From assembly GCF_036013745.1 (NCBI RefSeq), contig NZ_CP107880.1, positions 7,440,001 through 7,504,000 on the forward strand: a DNA stretch of 64,000 nt, written 5' to 3'. Under the pieces are notes generated by a model. It had not been told where the DNA came from. It saw only the letters and a program-made list of their open reading frames with translations, and did not search any database. Position numbers and translations under genes: made by a program. Shown one piece after another: positions 8,480-16,249 of this stretch; position 1 is the first letter of the stretch, and every line of letters starts with the position of its first letter. This DNA comes from Streptomyces sp. NBC_00483. Its GTDB lineage: Bacteria > Actinomycetota > Actinomycetes > Streptomycetales > Streptomycetaceae.

Positions 8480-8922
8480 ACACGACGCCCCCGACGTACA
8501 ACGTCACAGGCCTGGGGGACACCGGCGGCGCCATGGCCATCGACTGGCTCCTCGACGAGCTGGCCGCCCGCGTCTCCGAGGTCCGCTACGTGGTCATGCT
8601 CTCCGGCGACGGCCTGTGCGTCGGCGCCTCCACCGGTCTCGGCCGCGACGAGTCCGAACGCTTCTGCGCGATCGCCTCCGGCTTCCACTCCCTCGCCAAG
8701 GGCGCGGGCCGCCACTTCGACGCGGGCGGCGTCGTCCAGACGATGGTCGAACTCGAGGGCGGCTTCCTGTTCGTGGTCGCCGCGGGCGAGGGCTCCTGCC
8801 TCGCCGTGTTCACCGACGGACACGCCGACATCGGCCTCGTCGCGTACGAGATGGCGCTGCTCGTGGACCGGGTGCGCGAACACCTCGGCGTACCGACCCG
8901 CTCGGACGGCGATGCCCCGTGA
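8476..8922 (+). CDS. cvnB: Conservon Roadblock/LC7 protein CvnB
   Basis: 148 residues; GGAGG lies 8 nt before the ATG, which overlaps the cvnA stop. The sequence is a single Roadblock/LC7 domain (IDWLLDELAARVSEVRYVVMLSGDGLCVGAS, then FHSLAKGAGRHFDAGGV, then EGSCLAVFTDGHADIGLVAYEM). Roadblock proteins regulate small GTPases; in conservons CvnB is thought to sit with CvnD in a membrane-associated complex with CvnA. It is similar along its length to the second CvnB at 36781. Cytoplasmic, no catalytic residues expected. Confidence 0.95.
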   Translation: MNTTPPTYNVTGLGDTGGAMAIDWLLDELAARVSEVRYVVMLSGDGLCVGASTGLGRDESERFCAIASGFHSLAKGAGRHFDAGGVVQTMVELEGGFLFVVAAGEGSCLAVFTDGHADIGLVAYEMALLVDRVREHLGVPTRSDGDAP

Positions 8923-9371
8923 CGACGCCGCCCCCACCACCCGGCCGCCGCCCCGACCGCACGGACGACGCCTGGTCCGACCGCTACGACGAGGACGCGG
9001 GGCCCCTGGTCCGGCTCTACGCCATGACCTCGGGCCGCGCCCGCACCGGCAACGGGGCGGAACGCATGGACCTCATGGCCATCGTCCGCCCCACCCACAC
9101 CAGGCCGAACGGTCCGCTGCCGCCCGAACAGCGCGAGCTGCTCGCCCTGTGCCTGCGCGGCCCGCGCCCCCTCGTCGACCTGGCCTCCGACTCCGGCCTC
9201 CCGCTGGGCGTCGTACGCGTCCTGCTCGGCGACCTGACGGCGAAATCCCTCGTCACCGTCGCGCCGCCACAGGCCCCGGCGACCGACTCCGCCACGGGTG
9301 AACCCGCCGGCTACGCCCGCCCCGACGCCCACCTCCTCCGAGAAGTGATCAATGGCCTTCGCGCACTCTGA
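8919..9371 (+). CDS. cvnC: Conservon DUF742 protein CvnC
   Basis: 150 residues from a GTG that overlaps the cvnB stop. It is a DUF742 protein: LVRLYAMTSGRARTG, a winged-helix-like middle (ELLALCLRGPRPLVDLASDSGLPLGVVRVLLGDL), and the closing LLREVINGLRAL that marks this family. CvnC is part of the conservon complex; its biochemical role is unknown, although the central region looks like a helix-turn-helix scaffold. Its 3' end overlaps the start of cvnD by 20 bp, exactly as in the second conservon. Confidence 0.94.
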   Translation: MTTPPPPPGRRPDRTDDAWSDRYDEDAGPLVRLYAMTSGRARTGNGAERMDLMAIVRPTHTRPNGPLPPEQRELLALCLRGPRPLVDLASDSGLPLGVVRVLLGDLTAKSLVTVAPPQAPATDSATGEPAGYARPDAHLLREVINGLRAL

Positions 9372-9939
9372 CCCGATGACCACACCCGCCCGCACCGACT
9401 TCACGGCCCTGAAGGTGCTGATCGCGGGTGGCTTCGGCGTCGGCAAGACCACGATGGTGGAGTCGGTCAGCGAGATCCGCCCGCTGCGCACCGAGGAGGA
9501 GCTCACGGTCGCCTCGCGCGGCGTGGACCACCTCGACGGCGTCACCACCAAGTCGACGACGACCGTGGCCATGGACTTCGGCCGCATCACGCTGCGCGAG
9601 GACCTCGCGCTGTATCTGTTCGGCACGCCCGGCCAGGACCGGTTCTGGTTCCTGTGGGACGAGTTGGCGACGGGGTGCCTGGGCGCGGTCGTCCTCGCGG
9701 ACACCCGTCGGCTCGCCGACTGCTTCCCGGCGGTCGACTACTTCGAGAGCCGCGGCATCCCGTTCATCGTCGCGGTGAACTGCTTCGACGGCGTACGTTC
9801 CCACTCCTCGGAAGCGGTCTCCCGCGCGCTCGACCTCGGCCCGGAGACCCCGGTGATGCTGTGCGACGCCCGGGACCGGGAGTCCGGCAAGGAGACGCTG
9901 ATCTCGCTCCTCGAGCAGGTGCTGCGCCGGGACGCGTGA
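9352..9939 (+). CDS. cvnD: Conservon GTP-binding protein CvnD
   Basis: 195 residues. GTPase motifs are clear: P-loop GGFGVGKTT, switch II FGTPGQDR, and the base-recognition stretch VAVNCFDG in the place of NKxD, giving the NCFD variant typical of CvnD. Conservon GTPases bind and hydrolyse GTP and are proposed to act as the output of the CvnA-B-C complex, in a way that recalls eukaryotic G-protein systems. It is the last gene of the operon; a broken fragment of a HipA-like gene lies 29 bp after the stop. Confidence 0.95.
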   Translation: MAFAHSDPMTTPARTDFTALKVLIAGGFGVGKTTMVESVSEIRPLRTEEELTVASRGVDHLDGVTTKSTTTVAMDFGRITLREDLALYLFGTPGQDRFWFLWDELATGCLGAVVLADTRRLADCFPAVDYFESRGIPFIVAVNCFDGVRSHSSEAVSRALDLGPETPVMLCDARDRESGKETLISLLEQVLRRDA

Positions 9940-9967
9940 CCGCCCGTATGAGCCTGACCTGGTGCCC

Positions 9968-10007
9968 AGGCTCAGAGAAATCACCGCGACCCGTTGTGTG
10001 AACCCGC
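9968..10007 (+). pseudogene. Duplicated 5' fragment of the HipA-like gene
   Basis: Forty bases match the start of the HipA-like kinase gene (15223-15262) with three differences. The start codon is changed ATG to AGG, and the reading continues as LREITATRCVNP against LREITATRYVNP. Similarity stops abruptly on both sides. The two copies form direct repeats about 5.26 kb apart that bracket the DHFR-FAD-MCO-LysR block. Confidence 0.8.
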
Positions 10008-10036
10008 GGTCGTCCGGGCCGGCGGGCGGGGCGAGG

Positions 10037-10642
10037 TCACGCAGGGACGTGGAGCGGGGGGTGTTCGAGGACGCGGGGCTTGTACTCGACCAGCTGGATG
10101 CGGCCGTCGAAGGTGCGGTGGTCGAGCATGTCGAGGGCGACGTCCGGATAGCCGTCGTAGATGCGTTCTTCACCCGTGGCCCCGGTGATCACCGGGAACA
10201 TCACGACCCGGAAGCGGTCGACGAGTCCGGCTCGTAGCAGGGAACGGCACAGGCTGAGGCTGCCGATCGTGCTGAGGAGCCCCGTGCCACTCGACTTCAT
10301 GGCGCGGACCGCCTCGACGGCATCGTCACGCACGAGCGTGGAGTTGGCCCACTCCAGTGGATCCTTGAGTGAGGAGGAGAACACCACCTTGGACGCTTGC
10401 GTGAGCTCGTCGACGGACTCCTCTTCCTCGGGCCTGAACTCGTCCTGGCCACTCGGGACCTCGCCTGCGGCGAAGCCCGACATCAGGCGGTAGGTGTTCG
10501 CTCCCATCAGGTAGGTGACCTCGGGCTGCTTACCCAGCCAAGCGAGGTACTCCGGGCCCTCGAGGCCCCAGAACCCGGGCCACCCCTCTCCCGATGCATA
10601 GCCGTCGAGGGAGGTGATGAAGTCGACGAGAAGCTCTGACAT
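10037..10642 (-). CDS. Dihydrofolate reductase/RibD-C family protein
   Basis: 201 residues with the DHFR-like fold used by many bacterial reductases of unknown substrate: MSELLVDFITSLDGYASG at the start, YLMGANTYRLMSGF (NADPH-loop region), SSSLKDPLEWANSTLV and a GTGLLSTIGSLSLCRSLLRAGLVDRFRVVMFPVITG segment. It lacks features that would make it a true folate reductase, so an NADPH-dependent reductase of a small ketone or pyrimidine-like substrate is as likely. The ribosome site AGGAAGGG precedes the ATG. It is the left-most gene of the block flanked by the HipA-fragment direct repeats. Confidence 0.85.
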   Translation of the reverse strand: MSELLVDFITSLDGYASGEGWPGFWGLEGPEYLAWLGKQPEVTYLMGANTYRLMSGFAAGEVPSGQDEFRPEEEESVDELTQASKVVFSSSLKDPLEWANSTLVRDDAVEAVRAMKSSGTGLLSTIGSLSLCRSLLRAGLVDRFRVVMFPVITGATGEERIYDGYPDVALDMLDHRTFDGRIQLVEYKPRVLEHPPLHVPA

Positions 10643-10665
10643 GACGGTTCCCTTCCTGAGGTGTC

Positions 10666-10699
10666 ATGAGTTTGGACCGGCCGCGAGCCACAAACTCAT
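10666..10699 (-). promoter_or_regulatory. Inverted repeat upstream of the DHFR-like gene
   Basis: Perfect 9-bp arms ATGAGTTTG and CAAACTCAT are separated by 16 bp and lie 24 bp upstream of the DHFR-like start codon. The size fits an operator for a dimeric regulator. No regulator gene for it is evident unless it is the nearby LysR protein. On the minus strand, 10686-10760 also reads as a short codon-biased peptide with GGDFFAGFKACLTIN, perhaps a gene remnant. Confidence 0.4.
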
Positions 10700-10858
10700 C
10701 GTGTTGGCGGTTGATCGTGAGGCACGCCTTGAAGCCGGCGAAGAAGTCGCCCCCAGGGCCGCTCCCGCAGTCGGTCGGCTCGCGGGCGGGACGGGCGGGC
10801 GACGGCCGCTCCGAGAACGGGGGCCGGCACGGGGACCTGCCACCGTCAGGGCGTCTGG

Positions 10859-11946
10859 TCAAGCCGCAGCGCGGGGCAGGGCCGGCAGCGGGACGCCTGG
10901 ATCTCCCAGCCGGCCGGTGTCCGTCGGCCGGGCGGCGGCGACCAGGGCCCGCAGGTGTTCTGCCGCGCCCCAGTTGTCCAGCGTCATCGCGGCGACCGGG
11001 GTCTCGCCGTCCAGCCAGAAGGCCGTAAAGCCCGGGGCGTCCGGGTCCCCGCGGGTGATGACGCGGTCCCAGTGGAGGGGGTGGCCGACGTATTCGAGGG
11101 TCGAGTCGTACTGGGTGGAGAAGAAGTACGGCACCATGTCGACGATCTTCGGTACGCCGGTGAGGGTGGCCGCGGCGGCGGTGCCGTGGACGATGGCGTT
11201 GTCCCAGTGGTCGACCCGGATCGGGTTGAGGTGGCGTGGGTGCCGCTGGCGAGCGACGTCGCCGGTGGCCAGCGCGGCGGGGTGCGAGGTGCGCAGGTCT
11301 GGGCCGACCAGGATGCCCGCGTCCGTCTTCAGGCCTGCCCGCTCGGCGAGTTCGGTGTTGGGGATCGCGCCGATGCCGACGATGACGAGGTCGGCGGGGA
11401 TGATCTTGCCTGTGGTGGTGCGGACGGCCTCCACCCTGCCGGTGCCGAGGAACTTCTCCACGCCGTCCCCGGTGCGCAGGTTCACGCCGTGGTCGCGGTG
11501 GCGCTGCGCGAAGAAGCCGCTTCGCGCAGCCGGTCGCTGTCGTCGCGGTTGCGCAGATAGTGGATGCCGGCCAGGCCGCGGCCTGCCACGTCCAGCCGGC
11601 GCGCCCGCGCCCCGGTGGCGAGGACGACCTGGTCGAAGGCGACCTCGGTGCCGGCGTCGGTGCGAACGCGACGGGCCGCGAGGTCGAGGTCGGTGGCGCG
11701 TTCGCGCCTGAGCAGGCTGATGTCGTTCGCGGCGTAGAAGTCGGCCGGGTGGACATCGAGACCGGCCGCATCGACGGTGCCGAGGAGATAGCCCTTGGAC
11801 AGTCCCGGGCGCTCGTACGGCAGGTGGGGCTCGTCGCCGATCAATGTCAGCGGGCCCTCGTAGCCGTGGGTCAGGCGCAGCGCCTCGACGGTCTTGGCGG
11901 CGGCGAGGCCGGCGCCGACGATGGCGATTCCATTGTTGGTGGGCAT
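10859..11946 (-). pseudogene. NAD(P)/FAD-dependent oxidoreductase, internally deleted and frameshifted
   Basis: The N-terminal part (start 11946, ~139 codons) has the FAD-binding GAGLAAAKTVEALR, LPYERPGLSKGYL and VVLATGARARRLDV of ferredoxin/rubredoxin-reductase-like enzymes. The C-terminal part (~11525 to 10859, another frame) has VIVGIGAIPNTELAERAG, ATGDVARQRHP and the reductase C-terminal domain. Between DRLREA and FFAQRHRDHGV the usual second Rossmann segment (GAGFIGxE, ~50 residues, NADH binding) is missing and the frame changes, so the first half stops early at 11482. This is an internal deletion rather than a sequencing slip of one base. The gene should be inactive. Its partner multicopper oxidase lies upstream on the same strand and looks intact. 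Confidence 0.8.
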
Positions 11947-11997
11947 GCGTGGTGATCCGTTCGTCGTCGGTTCGGACGGGGGGAAGCGGAAGGGAGG

Positions 11998-13635
11998 TCA
12001 GGCGATTTCGAGGTTCGCCATCATTCCCATGTCCTCGTGTTCGGCGTTGTGGCAGTGGAAGAGATAGCGCCCCCGGTAGCCGTCGAAGCGGGTGATGATC
12101 TCCGCTGACTCGCCGGGCCGCAGCGAGATCGTGTCCTTCAGCCCGGCGTCCTGGGGCAGCGGTGGGCCGCCGCCACGTGAGAGCACCCGGAAGCCCACCA
12201 GGTGCAGGTGGATGGGGTGGTGGACGTCGGCGACCAGCCGCCACACCTCGACACTGCCGAGCCGGGTGGACACGTCCGTACGCACCGGATCGAAGGCTCG
12301 GCCGCCGATCAGCCAGCCGCGGCCGTGCTGCATGTGCCCGGCGCGGAAGGCGAATTCGCGGACCGCGGTCGCTTGCGAGCGGTGCCAGCCCGGCAGGTCG
12401 TCCGCGAGCCGGTCGGGTACCCGGCCGCCGTTCCGCTCGCCGCCCCTGGCCTTCCGTGCGATGCGGAAGGCCATCACCTCGCGGGTGCGCCCGCTGCCCA
12501 GCCGGTTGCGCAGCCGCACCCTGCTGCCGGGCTTCAGGCCGCGGAAGTCGACGACGACGTCGTATCGTTCCGCCGGTGCCATCGGCACCCGGGTGTGGGT
12601 GACGGGGGCGGCCAGCAGGCCCTGGTCGGAGCCGATCTGCACCAGGTCGAGGCGGCTGCCGTCGTCGGTGACGGCCTCGAGGTCGTAGTGGCGGGCGTTG
12701 GAGCCGTTGAGCAGCCGCAGCCGGTAGCGGGCGGCGTCCGCTTCGTGCACCGGCCAGGGGGCACCGTTGACCAGGATGACGTCCCCGAGCACCCCGGCCG
12801 CGTACGGGCCCTGCACGCCGGGGCGTTCGCGCAGGGCCGGGTCGAGGGCCGGGTAGCGCAGCGATCCGTCCGCCTCGAAGGAGCGGTCGCAGATCAGCAG
12901 TGGCAGTTCGTACTCACCGCGCGGGAGGTCCAGGGCGTCCTCGACGTCGTCGCGGATGATGTGAAGCCCGGCGAGACCGCGCCAGATCGCCGGGGCGGTG
13001 AAGTCCATGCGGTGGTCGTGGTACCAGAGCATCGCGGCACGCTGGTCGTTGGGAAAGGTGTAGTCACGGGTGACGCGGCTGGTGACGGCGCGAGGATCGG
13101 CCATCTGGTGGCTGCCCGCGCCGTGGCCCCCGCCGTGATGATGCTCCGGGTCCGGCCAGCCGTCCGGGAGGATCAGGTCGGTGGGATAGCCGTCGGAGTC
13201 CGCCGGTGTGCGGCCGCCGTGCAAGTGCACCGCGGTCGGCACCGGCAACTCGTTGCGGTGCCGCACCCGGACCGTACGGCGGCGGCGGGACTCGATCGTC
13301 GGGCCGGGAAAGGTCCCGTTGTATGTCCACAGCCCGGTCCGGGTCCCGGGCAGGATCTCCGCGGTCGTCTCGCGCTGGGTGATCTCGTACCGGTCGGCGC
13401 CCTTCCCGGTCGCCGCCGGGGTCAGCACCTTCGGGATCGGCAGCGGCACGGTGTACGGCTCGGGCAGCGGCGCCGCGCTGCGCAGCATTCCGCCGGTCAG
13501 TGCCGGGCGGTTGGCGAGCGCGCCCGAGAGGCCGAGTCCGCCGCCTGCCAGCAGCCCCAGGGCCCCGCCGACCGCGAGGATCCGGCGGCGCGAGGGCGCG
13601 GCTCGTACGCCCGTCGGCCTACGCATCGGAGCCAC
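11998..13635 (-). CDS. Multicopper oxidase, Tat-exported (CotA/bilirubin oxidase-like)
   Basis: 545 residues. The N-terminus SRRRILAVGGALGLLAGGG is a twin-arginine-type signal, so it is probably folded and copper-loaded in the cytoplasm and then exported. Four copper-binding blocks are present: TAVHLHGG, MLWYHDHRMD, HHPIHLHLVGF and the C-terminal FHCHNAEHEDMGMM, which supplies the type 1 Cys, His and Met ligands. Cupredoxin domains of the spore-coat laccase/phenoxazinone synthase group are recognisable. It oxidises phenols or bilins with reduction of O2 to water; the natural substrate is unknown. GTG 13635 is taken as start; ATG 13626 is equally possible. It overlaps the membrane gene by 17 bp. 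Confidence 0.92.
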   Translation of the reverse strand: MAPMRRPTGVRAAPSRRRILAVGGALGLLAGGGLGLSGALANRPALTGGMLRSAAPLPEPYTVPLPIPKVLTPAATGKGADRYEITQRETTAEILPGTRTGLWTYNGTFPGPTIESRRRRTVRVRHRNELPVPTAVHLHGGRTPADSDGYPTDLILPDGWPDPEHHHGGGHGAGSHQMADPRAVTSRVTRDYTFPNDQRAAMLWYHDHRMDFTAPAIWRGLAGLHIIRDDVEDALDLPRGEYELPLLICDRSFEADGSLRYPALDPALRERPGVQGPYAAGVLGDVILVNGAPWPVHEADAARYRLRLLNGSNARHYDLEAVTDDGSRLDLVQIGSDQGLLAAPVTHTRVPMAPAERYDVVVDFRGLKPGSRVRLRNRLGSGRTREVMAFRIARKARGGERNGGRVPDRLADDLPGWHRSQATAVREFAFRAGHMQHGRGWLIGGRAFDPVRTDVSTRLGSVEVWRLVADVHHPIHLHLVGFRVLSRGGGPPLPQDAGLKDTISLRPGESAEIITRFDGYRGRYLFHCHNAEHEDMGMMANLEIA

Positions 13636-14071
13636 CCCGCCCCCTGCCGCGCAGCGGCCGCGTCCACGCCACGGTGAAGAGCACCGCCAGTCCGGCGATC
13701 AACGACACCCCGAGCGGAAGGTGCAGCCACAGCGCCCCGTCCATGCCCGCGACGTACTGCACCGACTCGGCCGCCACCAGCAGCAGCGACGTCAGCGCCG
13801 GCCACCACACGCGCTGCCGCACGGAGTAGGTGACGCCCACGATGGCCTGGGCGAGACCCAGGAAAGATGCCGCATCGGCACCGAGGGCATGGAGGCCGAG
13901 CCCGCCGATGTCCCCGGAGAGATACACGCCGGCGAACACCGGCTGGCCGAAGACCACGACGGTGTGCAGTGTCACCGCCGCCCGGAACATCCCGCCGGTG
14001 ACGCCGGTGACGCCGGTGCTCGGGGCCTCGCGCCCCGCTGTGGCCGACGGAGCTTCATCAGTGCTGGTCAT
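13619..14071 (-). CDS. Small integral membrane protein next to multicopper oxidase
   Basis: About 150 residues (ATG 14071; a TTG at 14107 would add 12). Four hydrophobic segments are visible: FRAAVTLHTVVVFGQPVFAGVYL, a central ASFLGLAQAIVGVTYSV, PALTSLLLVAAESVQYV and LHLPLGVSLIAGLAVLF. I do not recognise a named family with certainty. Such proteins often precede actinobacterial laccase-type oxidases and may help membrane-linked electron transfer or assembly, but that is inference from position. The stop lies inside the oxidase gene. It is divergent from the LysR gene. Confidence 0.75.
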   Translation of the reverse strand: MTSTDEAPSATAGREAPSTGVTGVTGGMFRAAVTLHTVVVFGQPVFAGVYLSGDIGGLGLHALGADAASFLGLAQAIVGVTYSVRQRVWWPALTSLLLVAAESVQYVAGMDGALWLHLPLGVSLIAGLAVLFTVAWTRPLRGRGRGGSDA

Positions 14072-14107
14072 GCCTCCACGGTCATGCTCGCAGGGATATG
14101 CCGTCAA

Positions 14108-14126
14108 AGATCAATATTGCTAATCT
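14108..14126. promoter_or_regulatory. AT-rich palindrome between the LysR gene and the oxidase operon
   Basis: The divergent intergenic region holds the only AT-rich stretch nearby, AGATCAATATTGCTAATCT, containing the perfect 8-bp palindrome CAATATTG (14112-14119). LysR-type regulators bind such T-N11-A dyads between their own gene and the divergent target. It is the natural candidate site for control of the membrane protein-oxidase unit. Confidence 0.5.
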
Positions 14127-14169
14127 GTTATGCCCTGGGTGCTATGGGCCCAGGTGGGAAGGGGACGTC

Positions 14170-15066
14170 ATGGACCTGCACGCACTGCGCCAATTCCTGG
14201 TGATCGCCCGCCTGGAGCACCTCAGCCGGGCCGCGGAACAACTCCGCGTCGCCCAGCCGTCGTTGAGCCGCACCATCGCCCGCCTCGAAGCGGAGCTCGG
14301 CGCCCCGCTCTTCGACCGTGGAGGGCGGCTGCGCCTCAACGAGTCCGGCCGCCTCTTCCGCGACCACGTCGAACGGGCCCTCGGTGAGCTGGAGGAGGGG
14401 CGGCGCGCGGTGGCCGAGGCCGCCCGCGAGGGGATCGGCGGGGTGCGGTTGGCCTCGGAGACGTTCCTGACCGTGACCGGTCCGCTGGGGGCGTACAAGC
14501 AGGCCCACCCGGGCATCGATGTGCAGCTGCACCAGATGGCGGCCGCGGAGATGCACCGCGCGCTGCACGCCCGAGAGATCGATCTGTGCGTGGCCTCGCA
14601 GCCGATCTCCGGTGACGGCCTGGACAGCGTCCGCCTGCACGACGAGCCGGTGTGGCTGGCCGCCCCGCCCGACCACCCCCTCGCTGCCCGCTCCTCGGTC
14701 GCGGTCGAGGAACTGCGCGACGAGCCCTTCGTCATCGCCCGACCGGGCCACTGGCAACGCCACCTGCTCGACCACCTCTTCGCCGCGGCCAACCTCACCC
14801 CGCGCATCGTCTGCGAAGGCGATGAGCCGGCCGCCACGGCGGCCCTGGTCGGCGCCGGGGTGGGCCTCACCCTGATCCCTGCCATGGCCCGTACCGCCGA
14901 CACGGTCAGCCCGGTCGCCTGGATTGCAGTCGACGCCCCGTCCTGCCGCCGCACCCTCACCCTGCACAGCAGGTCGGGAAGCCGCCTGTCCACGGCGGCG
15001 CGACTGATGCACACCACCCTCGGGAGGTGGCCGTGGAGCACCACGGCCGAGCGTCAGCCGCTTTGA
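14170..15066 (+). CDS. LysR-family transcriptional regulator
   Basis: 298 residues from ATG 14170 (AAGGGG upstream). The first 60 residues are the canonical LysR winged helix: MDLHALRQFLVIARLEHLS, AEQLRVAQPSLSRTIARLEAELGAPLFDR. Residues ~90-290 form the periplasmic-binding-like effector domain, with VRLASETFLTVTGPL and ALVGAGVGLTLIPAMA. The gene is divergent from the membrane protein-oxidase-oxidoreductase unit and probably regulates it. It is the right-most gene of the block bounded by the HipA-fragment repeats. Confidence 0.93.
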   Translation: MDLHALRQFLVIARLEHLSRAAEQLRVAQPSLSRTIARLEAELGAPLFDRGGRLRLNESGRLFRDHVERALGELEEGRRAVAEAAREGIGGVRLASETFLTVTGPLGAYKQAHPGIDVQLHQMAAAEMHRALHAREIDLCVASQPISGDGLDSVRLHDEPVWLAAPPDHPLAARSSVAVEELRDEPFVIARPGHWQRHLLDHLFAAANLTPRIVCEGDEPAATAALVGAGVGLTLIPAMARTADTVSPVAWIAVDAPSCRRTLTLHSRSGSRLSTAARLMHTTLGRWPWSTTAERQPL

Positions 15067-15222
15067 GGCCGGGGCGCGGGGCTCGGGCGCTCCTCGCCGG
15101 CGATCACCCTCGGTTTATGCTCGCTTCATGCCGGAGGCCGGAAGCAAGGGGCGAACGGCCATGGACGGACTGCTGGGGAAGAACCTTGGACTGCAAGGCC
15201 GGCGGAGGGGTGAGGTGAGGAA

Positions 15223-16128
15223 ATGCTGAGAGAAATCACCGCGACCCGTTATGTGAACCCGCTGCGCACCGGCGGCTCCGTACCCGGTGTCGTCGAGGCG
15301 GACGACCTGGGCACCTACGTGGTCAAGTTCACCGGGTCCGCGCAGGGCGTGAAGGCGCTCGTCGCGGAGATCGTCGTGGGCGAGCTTGCGCGCGCGTTCG
15401 GGCTGCGTTTCCCGGAGTTGGTGCTCGCGCACTTCGACCCGGCGCTCGGCGCGGACGAGCCGCACCAGGAGGTCAAGGAGCTGCTCGACGCCAGCGCGGG
15501 GCTCAATCTCGGCATGGACTTCCTGCCGGGTGCGGTGGACTTCACGCCGGAGATCGCGGAGACGTTTCCCGTCGACCCGCTGGAGGCGGGCCGCATCGTC
15601 TGGCTCGACGCGCTCACCGTCAACGTGGACCGTACGGTGCACAGTTCGAACCTCATGGTCTGGCCCGCCCTCGGCATCGCCGAACCGAAGCTGTGGCTCA
15701 TCGACCACGGCGCGGCGCTCGTCTTCCACCACCGCTGGGACGGCGCGGACCCGGCGAAGGCGTACGACTTCCGGCATCACGCGCTCGGTGGATACGGGCC
15801 GGACACGCGCGGCGCCGACGCGGAACTGGCGCCGAAGGTGACGGAGGAGCTGCTGCGCGAGATCCTCTCCCTCGTCCCGGATGCCTGGCTCACGGACTTC
15901 GCCACACCGGACGAGGCACGCGACGCCTACGTCACCTACCTCCTCGCCCGCGCCCGCTCCTCCGCCTCCTGGCTGCCCACGGACTTCCCGTCCCGCGACG
16001 AACTGGCGGCGGCCGACGCGAAGCGCGCGGCGGCGACGGAGCGCGGCCGCCCCGCGTGGCTGAAGCGCGTCCCGGACCTCCACGGCAAGCCCCCGGCGGA
16101 ACAGGACTGGTCCCGCCACGTGGGCTGA
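15223..16128 (+). CDS. HipA-like kinase-fold protein
   Basis: 301 residues. Typical of the actinobacterial 'HipA family kinase': start MLREITATRYVNPLRTGGSV, then TYVVKFTGSAQGVKALVAEIVVGELA (ATP-binding lysine region), WLDALTVNVDRTVHSSNLMVW (catalytic Asp-Asn loop) and LIDHGAALVF (metal-binding Asp). It is shorter than E. coli HipA (~440) and lacks its N-terminal subdomain; substrate unknown. As I recall, a DUF3037 gene usually follows this type of kinase, but none is present here. The first 40 bases are duplicated at 9968, suggesting the gene once followed cvnD directly. Confidence 0.8.
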   Translation: MLREITATRYVNPLRTGGSVPGVVEADDLGTYVVKFTGSAQGVKALVAEIVVGELARAFGLRFPELVLAHFDPALGADEPHQEVKELLDASAGLNLGMDFLPGAVDFTPEIAETFPVDPLEAGRIVWLDALTVNVDRTVHSSNLMVWPALGIAEPKLWLIDHGAALVFHHRWDGADPAKAYDFRHHALGGYGPDTRGADAELAPKVTEELLREILSLVPDAWLTDFATPDEARDAYVTYLLARARSSASWLPTDFPSRDELAAADAKRAAATERGRPAWLKRVPDLHGKPPAEQDWSRHVG

Positions 16129-16175
16129 CGCCCGTACTGCGAAATCGCGAAGCGCAGCCCCCGACGGGCCCCACT

Positions 16176-16226
16176 TGCAACCGAGGGGTTGCAGCACGGC
16201 TCGGCAGGTGCAACCCTTGGGTTGCA
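16176..16226 (+). promoter_or_regulatory. Two ArsR-type operators TGCAACC-N4-GGTTGCA
   Basis: Perfect palindromes TGCAACC-GAGG-GGTTGCA (16176-16193) and TGCAACC-CTTG-GGTTGCA (16209-16226), centres 33 bp apart, lie just before the SRPBCC-ArsR-DUF899 operon. The arms are identical in both copies. They are the expected binding sites for the ArsR-family repressor encoded as the second gene of the operon. Confidence 0.8.
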
Positions 16227-16249
16227 GGCAACGTAGCTAGGAGGACCCC

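Noticed and set aside
9968..10007. 40-bp repeat as a tRNA-type attachment site
   Set aside because: It is the coding start of a HipA-like gene, there is no tRNA, and no integrase gene lies in the block.
10859..11946. Two separate intact genes for the FAD and C-terminal domains
   Set aside because: The second part has no start codon or ribosome site and begins in the middle of a conserved fold; a deleted single gene fits better.
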